Under the pieces are notes generated by a model. It was given only the letters and a program-made list of their open reading frames with translations. It ran no database searches and was not told the DNA's origin. Source: Gemmatimonadota bacterium (lineage in GTDB: Bacteria > Gemmatimonadota > Gemmatimonadetes > Gemmatimonadales > Gemmatimonadaceae). Taken from it: DNA of 8,788 bases. Of the stretch, positions 1 through 7,300 are shown one piece after another (position 1 is the first letter of the stretch; every line of letters starts with the position of its first letter). The DNA is taken from NCBI GenBank assembly GCA_028287205.1, contig JAQBQC010000531.1:1-8788 (forward strand), written 5' to 3'. The position numbers and the translations under genes are program-made.

Positions 1-358
1 AACAGCGTCCGTCGACGCGGAAACCGTGAACGGACGGGTCGAGGTCGCGACGCTCGGCGGTCCCGTGAGTGCGAAAACGGTGAACGGCAGCGTGCATGCA
101 ACGATCGAGCATCTCATCAAGTCGAGCGAGCCGCTGGAGCTGGAGACGGTGAACGGCTCGGTGGAGCTCGAGGCGCCCTCCGATTTGAGCGCCGATGTGG
201 ACGCCGAGACCACGAACGGTGGCATCCAGAGCGATTTTCCGCTGACGATCAGCTCGGGAATGATCGGCAAGCACATACACGGTACGGTGGGGCAGGGCGG
301 CCGCCGGGTGCAGCTCCACACCACCAACGGCTCGGTGAAGCTCAGGAAACTTGGCTGA
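1..358 (+). CDS. DUF4097-family repeat protein, C-terminal part (5' end outside window)
   Basis: The reading frame is open from position 2 to the TGA at 356-358 (118 codons); the true start lies upstream of the window. The visible part is made of repeated beta-strand units with a T-[VT]-N-G core: ETVNGR, KTVNGS, ETVNGS, ETTNGG and HTTNGS. This pattern is typical of DUF4097 (putative adhesin-like, beta-helix) proteins, whose biochemical role is not established. An internal GTG at 26 could be mistaken for a start, but the repeat pattern continues upstream of it (AETV-NG), so it is internal. The C-terminal cap (GRRVQLHTTNGSVKL) closely matches the end of the next gene (KRRVTLETVNGSVNL), so the two are tandem paralogues. 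By analogy with its neighbour it is probably exported, but its N-terminus cannot be seen. The family call is firm; a specific function cannot be given. Confidence 0.85.
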   Translation, partial: TASVDAETVNGRVEVATLGGPVSAKTVNGSVHATIEHLIKSSEPLELETVNGSVELEAPSDLSADVDAETTNGGIQSDFPLTISSGMIGKHIHGTVGQGGRRVQLHTTNGSVKLRKLG

Positions 359-371
359 GGTCTTTCACGTA

Positions 372-405
372 GGGACGGGAAAGGTCATTCCGACTTGCCC
401 GTCCC
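372..405 (+). promoter_or_regulatory. Strong inverted repeat next to the ribosome binding site of the second DUF4097 gene
   Basis: GGGACGGG (372-379) and CCCGTCCC (398-405) form a perfect 8-bp GC-rich stem. Inside the 18-base loop, a second short stem can form (AGGTC 382-386 with GACTT 392-396, one G-U pair). The structure ends exactly one base before the Shine-Dalgarno GGAG (406-409) of the gene starting at 416. No T-run follows, so a classical intrinsic terminator is unlikely. It could be an mRNA stability or processing element between co-transcribed paralogues, or a structure that modulates access to the ribosome binding site. The structure is seen directly; the role is inference. Confidence 0.45.
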
Positions 406-415
406 GGAGCTCATC

Positions 416-1240
416 ATGCGCCACATTCTCAGCGTCTTCGCGATCACGGCCGTCGCTGCATCCTGCTCGCACGGTCATAGCTATCCGCCACGCAACTTCA
501 GCTGGACCGGAGACATCGCTCCCGGAGCGACGGTGAGCGTGCACAACATCGATGGCGCGATCGCGATCGTGCCCTCCGCGAACGGCAAGCTCACCGTCGA
601 TGCGCTGATCGTGAACGCGGCGCCGAGTGCAGTCGCAGTGAAGCAGTCCATGAGCGGCAACGACATTCTCTTCTGCACGGTGCTCGGGTCGCAGGGCGAT
701 GCGTGCGACTCCAAGCAGCACACGCACAACACGCATTTCTCCCCGTTCTCGTTCTTCAGCCGGATGCATCCGATCACCGTCCGCTACACGTTGCACGTGC
801 CGGCGGGCGTCGAGGTGGATGTGGAGACGGTGAATGGCAAGATTGCCGCGCAAAACATCGGCGGCAACGTGAAGGCGACGACGGTGAATGGCGATGTCCT
901 GGTGTCGACCACGAAGGGAACGGTGAACGCCGAGACGGTGAATGGCTCGATCATCGCGAGCATGGCGTCGCTCCCGGACTCGGGAGACGTGCATCTCGAG
1001 ACGGTGAACGGATCGATCACCTCATTGATTCCAGAGGGGATCGGCGGATTGATCGACCTGGACAACACCAACGGATCGATCACCGCGAACTACCCGAACG
1101 CGACGCCGGACAGTGGGGACAAGCACCACCTGCGGATCAAGCTCGATGAGGGAAAGCGCCGCGTGACGCTCGAGACGGTGAACGGCTCGGTGAACCTCAC
1201 CAGGTACGTGAAGCCGCCGATGGTGTCGATGCTGAACTAA
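416..1240 (+). CDS. DUF4097-family repeat lipoprotein
   Basis: A 274-residue protein. The ATG at 416 is chosen because GGAG (406-409) lies 6 bases upstream; a TTG at 395 would extend it by only 7 residues and lies inside a hairpin. The N-terminus (MRHILSVFAITAVAASC) is a short lipoprotein signal with a lipobox-like AAS-C at Cys17, so the protein is probably lipid-anchored in the envelope. Residues about 26-130 form a beta-rich N-terminal region with Cys87 and Cys97 (possible disulfide) and a His-rich stretch (HTHNTH, 102-107). Residues 135-260 contain the repeats: V/TNG cores at 139-141, 157-159, 175-177, 197-199, 218-220 and 255-257, matching DUF4097 beta-helix-like proteins. It is a tandem paralogue of the upstream gene (57-base gap), probably in one transcript. 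Its TAA overlaps the stop codon of the convergent minus-strand gene. Molecular function is unknown for the family. Confidence 0.88.
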   Translation: MRHILSVFAITAVAASCSHGHSYPPRNFSWTGDIAPGATVSVHNIDGAIAIVPSANGKLTVDALIVNAAPSAVAVKQSMSGNDILFCTVLGSQGDACDSKQHTHNTHFSPFSFFSRMHPITVRYTLHVPAGVEVDVETVNGKIAAQNIGGNVKATTVNGDVLVSTTKGTVNAETVNGSIIASMASLPDSGDVHLETVNGSITSLIPEGIGGLIDLDNTNGSITANYPNATPDSGDKHHLRIKLDEGKRRVTLETVNGSVNLTRYVKPPMVSMLN

Positions 1241-1563
1241 GGCTCGCCCTCGACTTGCTCCATCGTCCGCACGCCCGCGACGACCACACCGTGGGCGCCG
1301 CTCACCGGCTTGAAATCGCGGCGCGGCTCGAATCGTTCTTCGCCGAGCTCCACCTGGTGCAGACGCGAGAGCTCGAAGTTTTTCCATCCGTGCTCCACGC
1401 CACCCTCGGTGAAGCCCTGCACCTGAAAGGCTTCGAGGAGCTCGGTGCCATCCGCCTTGCGGAGGATGGCATGCGGCTGGATCATGCGCATTCCGCCGTA
1501 GGCGTACACGATACGGAGTACGCGCCGTTCTTCGAGTGCCTGCAGGACAATGGCTCGCGACAT
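1237..1563 (-). CDS. Small standalone WYL-like domain protein
   Basis: A 108-residue protein. The start at 1563 (ATG on the minus strand) is preferred because AAGAGG lies about 5 bases upstream; an upstream in-frame start at 1620 would add 19 residues of Arg-rich sequence outside the conserved part. Residues 3-85 resemble a WYL domain. They run from an opening helix and strand (AIVLQALEERRVLRIVY), through the R-x-x-x-P-x-x-x-L strand (RMIQPHAIL), to LLEAFQV and the closing F-E-L-S-R-L segment (63-68). WYL domains usually bind ligand or nucleic acid in transcription regulators, but here no helix-turn-helix is attached. It could be a stand-alone sensor or a diverged relative; the assignment is from pattern only. 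The gene is convergent with the DUF4097 lipoprotein gene (4-base overlap of stop codons) and divergent from the HExxH gene. Confidence 0.7.
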   Translation of the reverse strand: MSRAIVLQALEERRVLRIVYAYGGMRMIQPHAILRKADGTELLEAFQVQGFTEGGVEHGWKNFELSRLHQVELGEERFEPRRDFKPVSGAHGVVVAGVRTMEQVEGEP

Positions 1564-1668
1564 TCGATCCTCTTGGGAGAGCGCTGGTACTAAGAAATCG
1601 CGCGAGAGCCGCGCGCGCAACCGCGCGCCGGGTTACATGCGCCGCTGTCGACGATTATCTCTCTGGCC

Positions 1669-2313
1669 ATGCGCACTCGTTCTTCGCTCGTCCTCACCAT
1701 GGTGCTCGCGCTCACGCTCGCGTGGCACAACCTGCCCGCGCAGGCCGTGCCCGCTGACACCTTCGCCGCACCCGTCGCGCCCGTTCCGCAGCCGCACTAC
1801 AAGCTGCGCTTCGCGCTCGGCTTCATCTCGAGCATCCTCGCGCACGAGAGCGGACACATCGTTGCCTCGTACGCGGTGGGCGGACATCCATCGTTCGGCT
1901 TCGATCACTGGCGTCCCACGATCTACTCCGGCATCGACTCTGACCTCGAGCCGCACAAGCAGTTCGTCTTCTCCAGCGCGGGGCTCACGGTGCAGACGCT
2001 GCTCGACGAGACACTGCTCGACGTGCCGCACGCGAAGGGGAGCGTCGCGGGCCCGTTCGAGCGCGGCCTTCTCGCCGGCGGTCTCGGCACCGTGCTCTTT
2101 TACATCACCCTCGGCCGCAACGGCACGGTAAGCGATGTGAGCTTCATGTCGAGAACGTCCTCGCTCTCGAAGAATCAGATCTCATTGATCTTCGGCGGCA
2201 TCGCGCTCATGCAGGCCGTGCGCATCCACGTGAAGGACCGCTACGCGCACTTTTTCTCCGTTCCCGATGCGACCGGACGCTTTCGCATCGGCATGTCGAT
2301 CGAGCCCAACTGA
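1669..2313 (+). CDS. Exported or membrane protein with HExxH motif (possible M50-like metalloprotease)
   Basis: A 214-residue protein. The N-terminus (MRTRSSLVLTMVLALTLAW...PAQA) looks like a Sec signal peptide with cleavage after AQA at about residue 26. Residues 44-72 form a hydrophobic segment holding HESGH (59-63), the zinc-binding and catalytic HExxH pattern, followed by AxYAVGGHP. This is reminiscent of the first active-site helix of site-2-protease (M50) type proteins. A further segment, FSSAGLTVQTLLDE (101-114), resembles the AGPxxN helix of that fold but lacks P and N. Hydrophobic stretches at about 131-149 and 171-187 may be further membrane segments. I find no NxxPxxxLDG third-ligand motif, so protease activity is uncertain. 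No good Shine-Dalgarno site precedes the ATG; AT-rich GATTAT lies at 1653-1658. It converges on the next minus-strand gene with an 11-base gap. Confidence 0.75.
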   Translation: MRTRSSLVLTMVLALTLAWHNLPAQAVPADTFAAPVAPVPQPHYKLRFALGFISSILAHESGHIVASYAVGGHPSFGFDHWRPTIYSGIDSDLEPHKQFVFSSAGLTVQTLLDETLLDVPHAKGSVAGPFERGLLAGGLGTVLFYITLGRNGTVSDVSFMSRTSSLSKNQISLIFGGIALMQAVRIHVKDRYAHFFSVPDATGRFRIGMSIEPN

Positions 2314-2331
2314 GAGCTGGTCGGTCAGCTC
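2314..2331. terminator. Short hairpin between two convergent genes
   Basis: GAGCTG (2314-2319) and CAGCTC (2326-2331) are a perfect 6-bp inverted repeat with a 6-base loop, starting right after the stop of the HExxH gene and covering the stop (2325-2327) of the minus-strand gene. Being symmetrical it could act on transcripts from both sides. No T-run follows on either strand, so strength as an intrinsic terminator is doubtful. Confidence 0.3.
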
Positions 2332-2621
2332 GGCGTGCTGCGCTGCTGCCCTGAGGATAGCTCCGGCATGGCCGGCGCCCGGTCGATGAGCAGCTTCGTG
2401 ACGAAGCGCTGCCCCTCGCTCACGCGCTCCATCTCGATCGCGATCGACTCCACCGCCTGCTCCAGGCGCTCGAAGCGCGCATCCGTGATCGCGCTGCCCT
2501 GCTTCGACCCCGACAGCCCCGCCATCTTCTCCCGGTGGCTGAACCACATCTTGGTCATGATCACCACACCCGGAATACCGAAGACGAAGGGAACGATGAC
2601 GACTTCGACCGGGATGAACAT
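2325..2621 (-). CDS. Small single-pass membrane protein with coiled coil
   Basis: A 98-residue protein of unknown function. Residues 3-26 are a hydrophobic membrane segment (VEVVIVPFVFGIPGVVIM), followed by a positively charged stretch with SHREKM (28-33). Residues about 46-78 form a heptad-like amphipathic helix (RFERLEQAVESIAIEMERV), predicted to be a coiled coil on the cytoplasmic side, ending in SEGQRFVTKLL. The build (N-terminal anchor, basic turn, coiled coil, under 100 residues) is like that of PspB-type stress proteins, but I see no convincing PspB sequence signature and do not assign it. It lies 91 bases downstream of the glycosyltransferase gene on the same strand and may be co-transcribed. 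The start codon is ATG; only a weak AGG lies upstream. Confidence 0.75.
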   Translation of the reverse strand: MFIPVEVVIVPFVFGIPGVVIMTKMWFSHREKMAGLSGSKQGSAITDARFERLEQAVESIAIEMERVSEGQRFVTKLLIDRAPAMPELSSGQQRSTPS

Positions 2622-2712
2622 GCGCGCGACCTGTGCGAGAGAAGATGCTGTGGTGCTGATGGAATAAGCTCTCCTACGTCCCTCGGGCCCGGAAGGTGTC
2701 GGCCTCGAGCTC

Positions 2713-4173
2713 CTAGGGTGCGAGCGCCCGCCCCGTCGACATCGTCACCACCTCGCGCACGGGCAGGCGCACGAGCAGCGAATCTGCCTTGTTCACGACG
2801 CCGCACGTCTCGTCGAAGGCCACTATCAACGCGTTCCGCCGAGCGAGCGTGTCTGTGAACGCGTTAATCGTTCTTGCATCGCGCTCATCGGGGAGCTCGT
2901 GGGCCAACCGGCCTGCGTGAAAGTAGAGCGCCTCGGGCACGTTCGTGAACAGCGCGTGTCCCCCGCCATTGGCTCGCACCCACGCCACGAGCGGAGAGTC
3001 ACGCCAGCAGTCCTCGGCGAAGTCATTTCCCGTCTGCACCGCGTAGCGCACGCTGTTGGCACTCACGCGCAGCGCGGCGCCCCACCAGAGAGTCACGAGC
3101 GCCGCCACCAGCACCCTTGCCTGAATCGGCCATCTGCGCCACGCTGGCGCGACGATCAGCACGATGGCGACCTCGAGCAGCACGAGCAGCGGCGCCATCA
3201 TCCGGTCGTCGAGCGGGATTCCCGGATCCGCGATGAGCCGCGACGCCAGCACGAGCCCGAGGTAGCACGCGGCGAGCAGCAGCGCAGCCATCGCCGGAGC
3301 CTGTCGCATGCGCAGCGGCCGCGACTCCCAGATCGCGACGACGAGGAGCACCGCCACGCCCGCGGCGACGAAGATGCCCCACAGCTCGCCCATCCCCGGC
3401 ACCAGCCACGCCGATGTCGTGCGCCATCCCTCGCGCAACGTCGATGTGATCTCGCCGTACAGACTGATGTGCCTGATCGCGCTCGGCCCCGCGCTGTGCA
3501 CCGTGCGCAGTACCCACACACCCTGCAGCACGATCGCGGGGAGCGCCGCGGTGATCGCGCGCAGGAGACGCTCGCGGAGGGTGCCCGCGCGCGCGAGCTG
3601 CCAGAGCACGACTCCGCCCACGAGCGAGACTCCCGCGTAGCGCACGAGGCTCGCGAGCCCCGCGAGCAGTCCGGACACGAACGGACGATTGGGCGCGCGC
3701 ACCATCGCCGCCAATGTGAGCACGAGGAGCGCGATGAACAGCGGCTCGCTCAATACGCTCTCGTGCACTTGCACCACCGCCGGCGTCACCATCACGAGGA
3801 GTCCCACGACGATTCCGGTGCCCACGCCGGCCGCGCCTCCCACCAGCCAGGTGATGATCGCAATCGTGACGAACGCCGATATCGCGCCGATGACGCGCGC
3901 GCCCTGCTTCGCCCCGAAGCCAATGCGCTCGACTGTCGCGATCACGACCGGATATCCCGGCGGCCAGTGCGCGAGCGGCATCGTGCTGTCCACGCTCGCC
4001 CAGTCGCGCTGCACGTCGCGCAGCACGCCGCCATGTGCCAGCGTCGTTGCTGCGTGCATGTACGACATGCTGTCGGGATCGAGCCCGGGCCCTGCGCCCG
4101 AAGTGATGCCGACTGCCCCCGCAAATGCGAGCGCACCGAGAGCCATCGACGCGGCAAGAAGCGGTTTTCGCAT
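2713..4173 (-). CDS. GT-C fold membrane glycosyltransferase (GT39/ArnT-like)
   Basis: A 486-residue polytopic membrane protein. The first membrane segment (residues 4-22) is followed by the loop LDPDSMSY (31-38), the acidic pair expected of GT-C enzymes. Next come AHWPPGYPVV (68-77), SEPLFIALLVL (142-152) and GLLAGLASLVRYAG (168-181), an order typical of GT39/dolichyl-phosphate-mannose mannosyltransferase-like proteins. PLDDRMMAPL (320-329) occurs late in the membrane part. About 9-11 hydrophobic segments run to residue 368, and a soluble C-terminal domain (about 370-486) probably lies outside the membrane. Such enzymes transfer a sugar from a polyprenyl-phosphate donor onto lipid, glycan or protein at the outer face of the inner membrane; donor and acceptor cannot be read from sequence. 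The ATG at 4173 is preferred; a GTG at 4197 would add 8 residues. Neither has a clear Shine-Dalgarno site. It is divergent from the kinase gene. Confidence 0.85.
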   Translation of the reverse strand: MRKPLLAASMALGALAFAGAVGITSGAGPGLDPDSMSYMHAATTLAHGGVLRDVQRDWASVDSTMPLAHWPPGYPVVIATVERIGFGAKQGARVIGAISAFVTIAIITWLVGGAAGVGTGIVVGLLVMVTPAVVQVHESVLSEPLFIALLVLTLAAMVRAPNRPFVSGLLAGLASLVRYAGVSLVGGVVLWQLARAGTLRERLLRAITAALPAIVLQGVWVLRTVHSAGPSAIRHISLYGEITSTLREGWRTTSAWLVPGMGELWGIFVAAGVAVLLVVAIWESRPLRMRQAPAMAALLLAACYLGLVLASRLIADPGIPLDDRMMAPLLVLLEVAIVLIVAPAWRRWPIQARVLVAALVTLWWGAALRVSANSVRYAVQTGNDFAEDCWRDSPLVAWVRANGGGHALFTNVPEALYFHAGRLAHELPDERDARTINAFTDTLARRNALIVAFDETCGVVNKADSLLVRLPVREVVTMSTGRALAP

Positions 4174-4237
4174 GGGTAATGTTACGCTGGACTGCACCCC
4201 GCCACAGCCGCCGAACCCGTTGCGAAGGCGACAGCGC

Positions 4238-4266
4238 TTGCCGCGCCCGCGCGGTGCGTCTATGAT
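4238..4266 (+). promoter_or_regulatory. Putative sigma-70 type promoter of the kinase gene
   Basis: TTGCCG (4238-4243, 4 of 6 to TTGACA) and TATGAT (4261-4266, 5 of 6 to TATAAT) are separated by exactly 17 bases. They lie 38 bases before the kinase ATG in the 131-base divergent intergenic region. The TATGATA box is an AT-rich island in very GC-rich sequence. The pattern is seen directly; activity is inferred. Confidence 0.5.
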
Positions 4267-4304
4267 AGCGATTCACGCTCTCCGTCTCTCGCCAGGCCGG
4301 CCAC

Positions 4305-7300
4305 ATGTCCGACGACGCGGAGCCGGCGGACCAGTTCTCCTCGCGCGAGCGTGGAGCAGTCATCGCCGGACGCTACCGAATCGAGCACGAAATCGGGCGT
4401 GGCGGGATGGCGACCGTCTTTCTGGCGCATGACATTCGGCACGATCGCCAGGTCGCGCTCAAGTTCATCCACGCCGAAGTCGCCGATCGCCAGGCGACCG
4501 AACGTTTTCGGCGCGAGATCGCGCTGCTCGCGCGACTGCAGCATCCGCACATCCTTCCGCTCTACGACTCCGGCGAGAGCGATGGTGCGCTCTTCTACGT
4601 CATGCCGTACATCGGCGGTGAGTCGCTGCGCGGCCGGATCGCGCGCGAGAAGCGGCTTCCGGTAAGCGAGGCGGTCCGCCTGGCATGCGAGATCGCCGAT
4701 GCGCTCGCGTACGCGCACGCGCACGACATCATCCACCGCGACATCAAGCCCGAGAACATCCTCCTCTCCGAAGGACCCGCACTCGTCGGCTACTTTGGTA
4801 TCGGGCGTGCGGTCAGTCGCGCCGGCGGGCGTCGCCTCAGCGATGCGGGCTTCGCGATCGGCACACTCTCGTACATGAGTCCCGAGCCGTGGGCGGGCGA
4901 TGCCGTCGACGGACGCAGCGACCTGTATAGCCTGGGTTGCGTCGTGTACGAGATGCTCGCAGGCGTGGTGCCGTTCAGCGGCCCGAGCGCGGTTGCGATT
5001 CTCGCCCAGCGCTTCGGCGACCCCGCGATGCCGCTGCGGAAGCGGCGCGCGGAGGTGCCGCCTGGCGTCGATGCGGCCGTGCTCAAGGCGCTCGAGCCAG
5101 TTCCCGCGAACCGGTTCGAGAGCATGGCCGCATTCTCTGCGGCCCTCGGCCGCGCCGAAGAAGAGAGCGCGGCGCGCGCCAATGCGAAGCTCGTGATCCC
5201 GCCGCTGTGGAAGTGGATCGCGGCAGTCGCCGGCCTCGCGGCGCTGGCTGCGCTCTTCTTCGCGTTTCGCCCCGCACCGCTCGATCCCGGCCTGTACGTG
5301 GTGCTCCCCTTCGTGCATCGCGCGGGCGCGGCGCCGCAGCTCCTCGATGGGGACAACTGCCAGCAGCTCCTGTACGAGGCGTTCGGCAGATGGAACGGCG
5401 TCACGCTCGTCGATGACATGCGCGCGCACGACGCTCGCGCTCGCGTGGGCAGCGCGCCACTCTCGCTCGCGAATGCGCTGCGCACCGCTCGATCGCTCCG
5501 TGCGGGACGCATGGCATGGGGCGAGGTGTGGTCGTCGCAGGAGAACATCAACGTGCGCGGTCTCATCTACGACGTGAGCACCGAGCGGCCCATCAAGCAG
5601 TACACGGTCACGCTGCGCGGTGACCTGGGTGATGCCGAGCGAAAGTTCGACGAGCTTGCGGACACGCTGCTCGTACCGGTCGCGAGATCCGGCCGCGCGA
5701 CGCTTCCGGCGAGCGCCGAGGGAGTGCGCGGCACACGCTCGATTCCGGCGCTCACCGCCTACTTCCACGCGCACGAGGCGCTCGCGGCATGGGAGCTCGA
5801 CAGCGCGCAGTCGCTCTTTCGCAGCGCGCTCGAGCTCGACCCCGATTATCCGCACGCGAACTACTGGCTCGCGCAGGTGATGGCGTGGCGCGGCGAGGCG
5901 GATGCCGCCGAGTGGCTGCCGAGCGCGCAGCGCGCGGTGTCGCTCTCCTCGCGTTTGTCGCCGCATGACAGTGCACTGGCGGGTGCGCTGCTCTCGCTCG
6001 CGCACGGAACGTTCCCCGATGCGTGTGCGCGTTACGAGCGGCTGCGCGCCTCGAAGGACTCGCTCGACTTCGCCGTCTGGTACGGACTCGGCGACTGCCG
6101 CGCGCGCGACACGCTTGTCGTGAAGTCGTCCGCGAGTCCGTCTGGATGGCGCTTTCGCAGTGGATACGCGACCGCCATCACCGCGTACACGCGAGCGCTC
6201 GAGCTCGTGCCCTCGGCGCACCGCGCATTTGCGGGTCCGGGCTTCTCGCGCCTCGCGCAGTTGCTCTTCACGGAGAGCAATCAGCTGCGGCGTGGCGGCG
6301 CGGCGTCGGATAGCTCCGTATGGGCGGCCTTCCCATCGTTGTGGCGAGACACGGTCGCCTTCGTTCCGTATCCGTACGCGGACATCGCCTCTGGCCGCGC
6401 GGCGCGTCCGCCGAGCACGACGGCCGCGGTCGCGCGCAACCGTGAGCGGCTCGAGCGGTTGGCGACGCGATGGACGCAGGAATTTCCGAACAGCGCAGCG
6501 GCGCACGAGGCACTTGCCCGAACGCTGGAGATGGAGGGACGGATCGGCGGCGGCGGAGCGCCGAATGCGACTGCGCTCGCCGCGCTCGATCGAGCGCGCT
6601 CTCTCGCCACGGACGACGCGGAGCGGCGCCGCCTCACGTTGATGCGCACGCGACTGCTGCTCGTGTCGGGAGATTTCTCTGGCGCGCGCGCGCTCGCAGA
6701 CTCGATGCTGCGCGCGGCGCCGACGCCGGACCCGATCGCGTCCGACGAGCTGAAGCCGCTCGCGGCGCTGACGGGCCGCGAGAATCGCACGATCGAGATG
6801 CTGCGCGCGTCCGCGCCGAGCTTTCGCTTTCTCACGACAGAGGGTCGCATCGTGCAGCCGGCGCTCCCGGTCACCGAGGCCGCGCGCTCCCTGCTCGGCT
6901 ACGCGTCCTTCGGCTCGCCCGCGGATAGCGTCGGCAGCAGCCGTCAGCACGTCGAGCGCGCACTCGAGAGCTATGTGCCCGCGGGCGAGCGGCCAGTCGT
7001 TCGGGAAGCGGTGCTGAATCGTGCGCTCACGCTCGCGTATCCCGTGAATCCTTCACTGTCGCTGCAGCGGCAGGGTGGCGGCGGCGACTACCTGCTCGAG
7101 ATTCAGCACGCGGCAACGCGCGGCGATGGGGCAGCGGTGCACGACATGCTTCACGCGATTGCGCGTACGAGAGCGCTCGAGCGTCCCGGCGAGCTGTCGA
7201 TCTATCTCACGTATCAAGAGGCGTGGCTGCTGCTGCAGGTGGGCGACACCGCGGCTGCCACGCGCGAGCTCGATGCGTCACTCAATGCGCTCCCGGCGCT

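Noticed and set aside
395..415. TTG start for the second DUF4097 gene
   Set aside because: The ATG at 416 has a well-spaced GGAG and gives a clean lipoprotein signal; the TTG lies in a hairpin loop.
365..994. Minus-strand open frame of 209 codons opposite the DUF4097 lipoprotein
   Set aside because: Arg/His-rich shadow of the repeat gene, with no domain pattern.
143..1192. Repeated ACGGTGAACGG-type units as a possible CRISPR or DNA repeat array
   Set aside because: Units are in codon phase, unevenly spaced and encode T-V-N-G protein repeats; they are explained by the coding sequence.
2899..4179. Plus-strand open frame of 426 codons opposite the glycosyltransferase gene
   Set aside because: The product is Arg/His/Glu-rich with no recognisable fold, whereas the minus strand encodes a clear polytopic membrane enzyme.
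3023..4363. Minus-strand open frame of 446 codons in another frame over the glycosyltransferase
   Set aside because: Arg/Ala/Gly-rich composition, overlaps the real gene on the same strand and runs into the start of the kinase gene.
4260..6950. Very long minus-strand open frame (896 codons) opposite the kinase gene
   Set aside because: Its translation is Arg/Ala/Glu-rich low-complexity with no domain pattern, and it mirrors the kinase codon bias. It is a GC-driven antisense shadow.
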